Assembly: GCA_964476505.1 (NCBI GenBank)
Contig: CAYZAW010000048.1
Location: 1 to 15,333, forward strand
DNA: 15,333 bases
Direction of reading: 5' to 3'
Origin: CAYZAW01 sp964476505
GTDB taxonomy: Bacteria > Bacillota > Clostridia > Christensenellales > CAG-138
Positions 7,705 to 12,809 of the stretch are shown piece by piece (position 1 is the first letter of the stretch; the number at the start of each line of letters is the position of its first letter). Made by a program: the position numbers and the translations under genes. A model generated the notes under the pieces. That model was not told where the DNA came from, made no database searches, and worked only from the letters and a program-made list of their open reading frames with translations.

Positions 7705-8262
7705 ATGATGATGAAGGAGATCTCCCTGCACGTGTTAGATATCGTGCAAAACTCGATCGTGGCGGGCGCAAAGCACATTACCGTTGAGGTCGAGGTTCGG
7801 CATTCCAAGGACTGGATGCGCGTGGCGGTGGGCGACGACGGCTGCGGTATGGATCAAGCCATGCTGGAAAAAGTGATCAGCCCCTTTACCACAAGCCGCA
7901 CCACCCGCAAGGTCGGGCTGGGCATTCCAATGTTCAAAGCCGGAGCGGAGCAGGCGGGCGGCGCCTTCCTAATCCGTTCCAAGCCGGGCGAGGGAACCTT
8001 CATTCAGGCGGAATACCAAATTTCCCATTTAGACCGCCCGCCGCTTGGCGATATGGCAGAAACCATGGTTGCCACGGTGGCCTGCAACCCGGAGCTGGAT
8101 TTCGTTTACGACTATCAGGTGGACGGTAATACGTTCCGCTTCGATACAAAACAGATCCGCGGCGCACTGGGAGAGGATGTTCCCCTGAACATGCCAGACG
8201 TTGTGTCTTGGATGAAAGAGTATTTAATAGAAGGAATAAACGAATTAAACGGAGGTGTTTGA
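7705..8262 (+). CDS. Stand-alone HATPase_c ATP-binding protein of the hyd operon
   Basis: A 185-residue protein with a GHKL (histidine kinase-like) ATP-binding domain but no histidine phosphoacceptor, receiver or membrane part. The N box is at the very start (HVLDIVQNSIVAGA, Asn16), the G1 box is GDDGCGMD (43-50), then SPFTTSRTTRKVGLGIPM carries the F and G2 boxes. Residues from about 110 form a separate C-terminal region I cannot name. Such proteins recur beside the NuoE-like gene in clostridial hydrogenase operons (compare hydE in the hydCEDBA order of Acetobacterium, from memory); their role is unresolved. Three ATG codons in a row open the frame (7705, 7708, 7711) with no clear ribosome site, and the gene begins 5 bases after hydC, so coupled translation is likely. 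Confidence 0.85.
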   Translation: MMMKEISLHVLDIVQNSIVAGAKHITVEVEVRHSKDWMRVAVGDDGCGMDQAMLEKVISPFTTSRTTRKVGLGIPMFKAGAEQAGGAFLIRSKPGEGTFIQAEYQISHLDRPPLGDMAETMVATVACNPELDFVYDYQVDGNTFRFDTKQIRGALGEDVPLNMPDVVSWMKEYLIEGINELNGGV

Positions 8263-8265
8263 ATA

Positions 8266-8643
8266 ATGAAATCGTTAGAGGAGCTCGAAGCTATCCGCAA
8301 AAAAACACTCGATACCATCAACCTTCGTAAAGAGCACGAAGGTACCCGTATCGTTGTGGGTATGGCGACCTGCGGTATCGCTGCCGGCGCGCGTCCGGTA
8401 CTGACTGCCTTTATGGACGAGGTAGCAAAGCGGAACCTGCAAAACGTGGTCGTAGCCCAAACCGGCTGCATCGGCGTATGCCGTTTGGAGCCCATCGTTG
8501 AGGTGTATAAGCCCGATCAGGACAAGGTGACCTATGTAAAGGTGACCCCTGATATGGTTGGCCGTATCGTAACGGAGCACATCGTGAATAACAAGGCGGT
8601 GGAGGAATTCACCATCGGTTATTACGAAACGCACAACAAATAA
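8266..8643 (+). CDS. hydD: Thioredoxin-fold (2Fe-2S)-ferredoxin-like protein (HydD type)
   Basis: A 125-residue small protein of the kind found as HydD between the ATPase gene and the NuoF-like gene in clostridial hydrogenase operons. It has an N-terminal helix, then VVGMATCGIAAGARPVL (about 31-46) and QTGCIGVCRLEPIVEV (about 65-80), then a conserved C-terminal part ending TIGYYE. Only three cysteines are in ligand-like positions (Cys36, Cys68, Cys72), one fewer than a normal thioredoxin-like [2Fe-2S] site, so cluster binding is uncertain. GGAGGTG lies at the end of the preceding gene, 3 bases separate stop and start. Likely accessory or electron-transfer protein of the same complex. Confidence 0.85.
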   Translation: MKSLEELEAIRKKTLDTINLRKEHEGTRIVVGMATCGIAAGARPVLTAFMDEVAKRNLQNVVVAQTGCIGVCRLEPIVEVYKPDQDKVTYVKVTPDMVGRIVTEHIVNNKAVEEFTIGYYETHNK

Positions 8644-8664
8644 GTAAACGAGGAGGTTATTATA

Positions 8665-10461
8665 ATGGAATTTTTCCGTTCGCAGGTTCTTTGCTGCACC
8701 GGTACCGGCTGTTCTTCCTCGTCTGCTCATGAGATCATCAACAAATTTGAGGAAGAGATTCTTGCCGCTAAGCTAGACAAAGAAGTAAAGGTCGTTCGTA
8801 CTGGCTGCTTCGGTTTGTGCGAAAACGGCCCTGTGGTTATCATTTATCCGGAAGGCGCGTTTTACAGCCATGTAAAGGTAACAGACGTTCCCCGCATCGT
8901 CAGCGAACACCTTATCAAGGGCAGAATCGTGACCGATCTCTTATACAAAGAGAGCTTGGACGAACATCAGAACATCCTCGGCTTGGACGAGGTGGATTTC
9001 TACAAAAAGCAAAAGCGTGTTGCGCTGCGTAACTGCGGCGTGATCGATCCGGAAAACATCGAAGAGTATATCGCCTTCGACGGTTACAAAGCACTGGCCA
9101 AGTGCCTGACCGAGTTGACCCCGGAGCAGGTTGTGGACATCGTAAAACAGTCCGGTCTGCGCGGCCGTGGGGGCGGCGGTTTCCCCACCGGCATCAAATG
9201 GAGCCTTGCGCAGAAGCCCGTCAGCGATATTAAATACGTTTGCTGCAACGCCGACGAGGGCGACCCCGGCGCGTTCATGGATCGTTCCGTATTGGAAGGC
9301 GACCCTCATACCGTACTGGAAGCAATGGCGATTGCAGGTTACGCCATCGGCGCACATCAGGGCTACATCTACGTTCGCGCAGAGTACCCCATCGCGGTCA
9401 AGCGTCTTCGTATCGCCATCAAGCAGGCGCGTGAATACGGCCTCTTAGGCGACGATATTTTCGGCACCGGCTTTAACTTCGACATCGACCTGCGCCTTGG
9501 TTCCGGCGCATTCGTATGCGGCGAAGAAACGGCTCTTCTGGCCTCCATCGAGGGTGGCCGCGGCGAGCCTAGGCCCCGTCCTCCGTTCCCGGCGGTCAAG
9601 GGTCTGTTTGGCAAGCCCACCCTGCTCAACAACGTAGAGACCTACGCCAACATCTGCCAGATCATACTGAAGGGCGCAGACTGGTTTGCCTCTATGGGTA
9701 CTGAAAAGAGCAAGGGCACCAAGGTGTTCGCTCTGGGTGGCAAGATCAACAACACCGGCTTGGTGGAGATCCCCATGGGCACCACGCTTCGTGAGATCAT
9801 CTACGACATCGGCGGCGGCTGCATCGGCGGCAAGAAGTTCAAGGCCGCGCAGACCGGCGGCCCCTCCGGCGGCTGCATTCCTGCGGAGCATTTGGATATC
9901 CCCATCGATTACGACAACCTGATCTCCATCGGTTCCATGATGGGTTCCGGCGGTATGATCGTTATGGACGAGGACAACTGCATGGTGGATATCGCCAAGT
10001 TCTTCTTGGAGTTCACCGTTGACGAGTCCTGCGGCAAATGCCCGCCGTGCCGTATCGGTACGCGCCGCATGCTGGAAATGCTGACGGACATCACCGAAGG
10101 CCGCGGCAAGCCCGGCGACATCGAGAAGCTGCAAAAGCTGGCCCAGAACATCAAGGCATCCGCACTGTGCGGCCTTGGTCAAACGGCGCCTAACCCGGTG
10201 CTTTCCACCATTCGTTACTTCCGTGACGAATACGAAGCACACATCAACGAAAAGCGCTGCCCGGCCGGCGTTTGCAAGGCTTTGCTGTCTTATGTGATCG
10301 ATCCGGACAAGTGCAAGGGCTGCAGCCTTTGCTCCAAGAACTGCCCGGTGGGCTGCATCAGCGGCGTTGTCAAGAGCCCCTTCACCATCGACCAGAGCAA
10401 GTGCATCAAGTGCGGCACCTGCATGGAGAAGTGCAAGTTCGGCGCAATCGAAAAGAAATAA
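8665..10461 (+). CDS. hydB: NuoF-like NADH-binding subunit with ferredoxin tail (HydB type)
   Basis: A 598-residue flavoprotein that oxidises or reduces NAD(H) through FMN and passes electrons along iron-sulfur clusters; in HydABC enzymes it is the site of bifurcation with ferredoxin. Three parts are visible. An N-terminal thioredoxin-like [2Fe-2S] domain has Cys11, Cys16, Cys48 and Cys52 (CTGTGC and CFGLC). The NuoF core has GLRGRGGGGFPTG (164-176), NADEGDPGAFMD and GAFVCGEETALL for FMN/NADH, and the [4Fe-4S] ligands Cys456, Cys459, Cys462 and Cys502. A C-terminal 2x[4Fe-4S] ferredoxin has Cys550/553/556/560 and Cys580/583/586/590. All expected ligands are present. GAGGAGG precedes the ATG. 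It ends the operon: a strong terminator begins 18 bases after the stop, with no hydrogenase gene. Confidence 0.95.
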   Translation: MEFFRSQVLCCTGTGCSSSSAHEIINKFEEEILAAKLDKEVKVVRTGCFGLCENGPVVIIYPEGAFYSHVKVTDVPRIVSEHLIKGRIVTDLLYKESLDEHQNILGLDEVDFYKKQKRVALRNCGVIDPENIEEYIAFDGYKALAKCLTELTPEQVVDIVKQSGLRGRGGGGFPTGIKWSLAQKPVSDIKYVCCNADEGDPGAFMDRSVLEGDPHTVLEAMAIAGYAIGAHQGYIYVRAEYPIAVKRLRIAIKQAREYGLLGDDIFGTGFNFDIDLRLGSGAFVCGEETALLASIEGGRGEPRPRPPFPAVKGLFGKPTLLNNVETYANICQIILKGADWFASMGTEKSKGTKVFALGGKINNTGLVEIPMGTTLREIIYDIGGGCIGGKKFKAAQTGGPSGGCIPAEHLDIPIDYDNLISIGSMMGSGGMIVMDEDNCMVDIAKFFLEFTVDESCGKCPPCRIGTRRMLEMLTDITEGRGKPGDIEKLQKLAQNIKASALCGLGQTAPNPVLSTIRYFRDEYEAHINEKRCPAGVCKALLSYVIDPDKCKGCSLCSKNCPVGCISGVVKSPFTIDQSKCIKCGTCMEKCKFGAIEKK

Positions 10462-10478
10462 GCATACCCTTTACTTTG

Positions 10479-10508
10479 AAAGCGGCTGCCTCTTGGCAGC
10501 CGCTTTTT
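10479..10508 (+). terminator. Strong terminator closing the hyd-like operon
   Basis: AAAGCGGCTGCC (10479-10490) pairs perfectly with GGCAGCCGCTTT (10495-10506) around a TCTT loop and runs into further T residues. This 12-bp stem, 18 bases past hydB, argues that the operon really ends here. Confidence 0.93.
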
Positions 10509-10529
10509 CGTACTATTTTTATGATACGC

Positions 10530-10558
10530 TTGCAAACATTACTATATAGTACTATAAT
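10530..10558 (+). promoter_or_regulatory. Promoter and palindromic operator of the marR gene
   Basis: TTGCAA (10530-10535) and TATAAT (10553-10558) are separated by exactly 17 bases. Two overlapping 12-bp perfect palindromes lie in the spacer and -10: TACTATATAGTA (10540-10551) and TATAGTACTATA (10545-10556). The hexamer TACTAT occurs at 10511, 10540 and 10550. The position suits autorepression by the MarR protein encoded just downstream. Confidence 0.75.
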
Positions 10559-10582
10559 AGAAATATCGAAAGGGGGAAGCGC

Positions 10583-11029
10583 ATGATAGAAACAAACGGT
10601 GGGTTTTTGATTTCAAAAATCAAACAGATACAAGGCCGCATATTCGAAAAGCTGCTAACTGAACACGGCATACACGAATTCAACGGCGCACAGGGGCGAA
10701 TACTGTTTGTGCTTTGGGAGGAAGACGGTATTCCCATCAAGCAGTTATCCGCGAAAACCGGGCTGGCAAAAACAACGCTGACCGGCATGCTGGATAGATT
10801 AGAAGCGGCGGGGCATATACAGCGCATCTACGACCCGCGTGACAGGCGAACGGTGCGCATCCGGCTGACAGACGCTGCAAAACGCTTACAGCGCCAATAC
10901 GATGAAGTATCCGCAGAAATGAATCAGGTGTTTTACGGAGGGTTTTCCGATGACGAAATACGCGCCTTTGAAACGGCTCTTGGGAAAGTGCTTGAAAATC
11001 TTATCAAAAAGGAGAACTGTAATGAATAA
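10583..11029 (+). CDS. MarR-family transcriptional regulator
   Basis: A 148-residue winged helix-turn-helix repressor. The recognition region IKQLSAKTGLAKTTLTGMLD (about 52-71) is followed by RLEAAGHIQRI and the wing DPRDRRTVRIRLT (84-96); N- and C-terminal helices form the usual dimer interface. There is no obvious ligand-sensing cysteine pair: the only cysteine is near the C-terminal end (NCNE). GGGGGAAG precedes the ATG. The stop codon overlaps the next gene by 8 bases, so the pair is one transcript and the flavoprotein is the likely target along with the gene itself. Its inducer cannot be read from the sequence. Confidence 0.92.
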   Translation: MIETNGGFLISKIKQIQGRIFEKLLTEHGIHEFNGAQGRILFVLWEEDGIPIKQLSAKTGLAKTTLTGMLDRLEAAGHIQRIYDPRDRRTVRIRLTDAAKRLQRQYDEVSAEMNQVFYGGFSDDEIRAFETALGKVLENLIKKENCNE

Positions 11030-11459
11030 CGCAGTAAAGTCCGAGGTCCGCGCGTTGCGGGAGAATGCAAAAATCGCTTATGTGGGTTCCGTTAATCAAG
11101 ACGGCTTTCCGCAGATCAAGGGAATGCTTGTATTGGAGCATGAAAGCATGAAAACGCATTATTTCTCCACCAATACCAGCTCCAAACGGGTTGCGCAGTT
11201 TCAAAGCAACCCCAAAGCTTCTATTTACTATTGCGACGAAACGAAGGACAAGTATAAGGGAGCGCTATTTACCGGAACGATGGAGGTTTGTACCGACCAT
11301 GAAACGAAGGCGATGCTTTGGCGGGAAGGCTTTGAAATGTACTACCCGAAGGGCGTGGACGACGAGGATTACTGCGTTTACAAATTCACAGCAGAAACCG
11401 TGAATTACTATCACATGCTGACCAATGTGACCGCGCCCATCGACGAGCTGCTGTCATAG
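11022..11459 (+). CDS. Pyridoxamine 5'-phosphate oxidase-family (FMN split-barrel) protein
   Basis: A 145-residue putative flavin-binding protein. Recognisable parts are IAYVGSVNQDGFPQIKGMLV near residues 18-37, THYFSTNTSSKRVAQFQSNP, and a central KYKGALFTGTMEV strand, matching the FMN-binding split barrel of general-stress/PNPOx-like proteins. Unlike true PdxH it is short and lacks the C-terminal dimerisation region, so vitamin B6 synthesis is not implied; reduction or binding of a flavin, heme or xenobiotic is possible. The ATG at 11022 with GGAG at 11011-11014 is chosen over an upstream in-frame ATG (10950) deep inside marR. Ends 24 bases before a bidirectional terminator. Confidence 0.87.
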   Translation: MNNAVKSEVRALRENAKIAYVGSVNQDGFPQIKGMLVLEHESMKTHYFSTNTSSKRVAQFQSNPKASIYYCDETKDKYKGALFTGTMEVCTDHETKAMLWREGFEMYYPKGVDDEDYCVYKFTAETVNYYHMLTNVTAPIDELLS

Positions 11460-11483
11460 AAAGAACGCTCAAGTAAAAAAACG

Positions 11484-11517
11484 CACCGCCTGTTCATACG
11501 GAACGGGCGGTGTTTTG
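11484..11517. terminator. Bidirectional terminator between the flavoprotein and LexA-like genes
   Basis: CACCGCCTGTTC (11484-11495) pairs with GAACGGGCGGTG (11501-11512), one T-G wobble, loop ATACG, then TTTTG on the plus strand. Read leftward the stem is followed by GCG and a run of seven T, so it can also stop the minus-strand LexA-like transcript. Confidence 0.88.
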
Positions 11518-11558
11518 TTAAAATAGATATCCGGTTCAATACGGAGGCAGACCGGTGT

Positions 11559-12158
11559 TTACAATCCGCGGATACGGGTTTCAATAACGCGGCCAATGAT
11601 CTGCACGTCGCCGCTGGCGATGATCATAGGCTCGTAATTGGGGTTGGCGGGGTAGAGGATCAACTGATTTTGCAGCCACTTCACACGGCGCAAAACGATT
11701 TCGTCATTCACGCGTACCACGGCGATCTGCCCGCTTTCCACACGGTTCTGCATGCGTACCAGTACCAAGGAGCCTTCCACGATGTGCGCGTCTACCATGC
11801 AATCGCCTTCTACTTCCATATAGAAGTAATCGCCCGCGCGCACCTCACCCTCCGGAACGGAAACATAATCGTAAATGTTCTCTTCTGCCAGTATGGGCGT
11901 TCCGGCATGTACTCTGCCAACGATAGGGATGGGGATGGTGTTTTGCGCTTTGATGTTGTACAGAGCGGGGTCCTCCCGGCCAAGGATATAGTCGATGCTA
12001 ACGGAGAACAACTCCGACAGCATGATTAGCGATTCCTGCGGCGGGTTGGCACGCCCGTTTTCGTATTTGCAGATGGCGGATTTTTGAACGCCTAAGTAAT
12101 TGCCAAGATAGTCTTGCGTATAACCGTGCTGCATGCGCAGCTCACGAATACGGTTCAT
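11559..12158 (-). CDS. LexA/CI-like repressor: XRE helix-turn-helix plus S24 domain with altered catalytic residues
   Basis: A 199-residue protein. An XRE DNA-binding domain (about 1-60: IRELRMQHGYTQDYLGNYLG, then VQKSAICKYENGRANPP) is joined to a C-terminal S24 (LexA/UmuD/CI) domain from about 75. The autocleavage Ala-Gly is kept (Ala85-Gly86 in GRVHAGTP). The serine nucleophile position, SM in LexA, reads GDCM (Cys120), and the general-base lysine, normally in TVKRL, reads VLRRV (Arg157). The fold is therefore S24, but self-cleavage may be lost or changed. It differs from true LexA, which has a winged helix domain. Start at 12158 with GGAGG upstream. No phage genes are nearby. It is divergent from a small membrane protein gene, which it may control. 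Confidence 0.9.
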   Translation of the reverse strand: MNRIRELRMQHGYTQDYLGNYLGVQKSAICKYENGRANPPQESLIMLSELFSVSIDYILGREDPALYNIKAQNTIPIPIVGRVHAGTPILAEENIYDYVSVPEGEVRAGDYFYMEVEGDCMVDAHIVEGSLVLVRMQNRVESGQIAVVRVNDEIVLRRVKWLQNQLILYPANPNYEPMIIASGDVQIIGRVIETRIRGL

Positions 12159-12187
12159 AAGGATACCTCCTGTTATCTGCTGTATCT

Positions 12188-12217
12188 ATTGTATCCTATT
12201 TGGAAACCATATTGCAA
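12188..12217 (-). promoter_or_regulatory. Promoter of the LexA-like gene with GGTTTCCAA element
   Basis: On the minus strand TTGCAA (12212-12217) and TACAAT (12188-12193) are 18 bases apart. Inside the spacer is GGTTTCCAA (12200-12208), which recurs on the plus strand at 12381-12389 as part of a palindrome before the small membrane protein gene. A shared repressor site is plausible. Confidence 0.6.
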
Positions 12218-12239
12218 GAAGTATTTTCGAAAATTGCTC

Positions 12240-12268
12240 TTGACAGTGTCCGTATAAGACACTATAAT
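12240..12268 (+). promoter_or_regulatory. Consensus promoter with operator dyad, facing the small membrane protein gene
   Basis: TTGACA (12240-12245), a 17-base spacer, and TATAAT (12263-12268): a perfect sigma-A promoter. The spacer holds AGTGTC-CGTATAA-GACACT (12245-12263), a 6-bp inverted repeat that overlaps both hexamers, the classic place for a repressor to sit. Confidence 0.85.
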
Positions 12269-12325
12269 ACAAATATAGCAAAAACGCACAGTATTTATCG
12301 ATGTGTAGGGTCTGGTACGGACACT
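12245..12325. repeat. 10-bp inverted repeat AGTGTCCGTA / TACGGACACT
   Basis: AGTGTCCGTA at 12245-12254 reappears exactly inverted as TACGGACACT at 12316-12325, centres 71 bp apart. The left copy lies in the promoter, upstream of the expected transcript start (about 12275), so the pairing is at the DNA level and may serve as two operators or a looping pair. Confidence 0.6.
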
Positions 12326-12338
12326 TTTTCACTGTTGT

Positions 12339-12373
12339 AATGGCATTGGCCTGAACGAATGCCATTTTATTTT
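12339..12373 (+). terminator. Terminator-like hairpin in the leader
   Basis: AATGGCATT (12339-12347) pairs perfectly with AATGCCATT (12358-12366), loop GGCCTGAACG, followed by TTATTTT. It lies between the promoter and the small open reading frame, so it could be an attenuator or the 3' end of a roughly 100-base RNA. Confidence 0.5.
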
Positions 12374-12381
12374 CAAAAAGG

Positions 12382-12398
12382 GTTTCCAATATGGAAAC
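12382..12398. promoter_or_regulatory. Palindrome GTTTCC-AATAT-GGAAAC
   Basis: A perfect 6-bp inverted repeat with a 5-base centre, ending 6 bases before the ribosome site of the small gene. Its half-site is shared with the promoter of the LexA-like gene. It may be a repressor operator or an RNA hairpin controlling translation. Confidence 0.5.
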
Positions 12399-12415
12399 AT
12401 TGTAGGGAGGTTCTT

Positions 12416-12640
12416 ATGGCTGGTATGTTTTTATGTTTTGTTGTTCCGGGTATCCTTGCCGGTTTATTATTGGGAGAGGGCGCACGTCATAAGGAAAAGA
12501 AGAACAGCCGGGTAAAACCGTCTTCTCAAAGGAAACCGCAGTATCATGCTGTTGCCTCCAGAAAGTCCCTGTATGTTTCTGATTTGCGTTCTGAGTGGAA
12601 GCCCAAGCATACGCAAATGGAAGAAAACACCGCCGCATAA
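12416..12640 (+). CDS. Small single-pass membrane protein, divergent from the LexA-like repressor
   Basis: A 74-residue protein I do not recognise. The N-terminus is one hydrophobic segment (residues about 3-22, FLCFVVPGILAGLLL) without a cleavage site, followed by a strongly basic stretch (HKEKKNSRVKPSSQRKP) and a polar tail with several Trp/Tyr/Ser, ending EENTAA. Positive charges after the helix predict a cytoplasmic C-terminus. ATG 12416 is preferred to an in-frame ATG at 12359 because GGGAGG (12405-12410) precedes it and 12359 lies inside a hairpin. It is driven by a consensus promoter with operator dyads. The position resembles yneA opposite lexA in Bacillus, but there is no LysM domain and no visible sequence likeness. 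Role as a damage-induced membrane peptide is speculation. Confidence 0.7.
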   Translation: MAGMFLCFVVPGILAGLLLGEGARHKEKKNSRVKPSSQRKPQYHAVASRKSLYVSDLRSEWKPKHTQMEENTAA

Positions 12641-12756
12641 CTTGTTCGCTCCGGCGGATGCATGGCAGATGCTTGCCGCTTTGTCCGGTTGTTGTTGCAG
12701 TCTATGCAACTGTAGTACTATGGATTCAATATAGCTTTTCTTTCCTTACGGAATAT

Positions 12757-12797
12757 AAAAGAGCGTTGCTTAGCCAAGCACTAAGAAACGCTCTTTT
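12757..12797. terminator. Bidirectional terminator between the small gene and the substrate-binding protein gene
   Basis: AAAAGAGCGTT (12757-12767) pairs with AACGCTCTTTT (12787-12797); inside, CTTAG pairs with CTAAG around a seven-base loop. T runs follow on both strands, serving the converging genes. The 116 bases before it (12641-12756) hold no gene or clear signal that I can see. Confidence 0.88.
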
Positions 12798-12809
12798 GCT
12801 TTATTGTTC

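Noticed and set aside
9445..10242. 265-codon minus-strand open frame opposite hydB
   Set aside because: Codon-biased shadow of a strongly conserved NuoF coding region; no start signal and no recognisable protein features.
12359..12415. Upstream in-frame start for the small membrane protein (93 residues)
   Set aside because: The ATG at 12359 lies in the right arm of a hairpin with no ribosome site, and the added residues contain no expected feature; GGGAGG fits the ATG at 12416.
11559..12640. Prophage immunity region
   Set aside because: The CI-like repressor suggested it, but no integrase, replication, structural or lysis genes and no attachment repeats are visible on either side.
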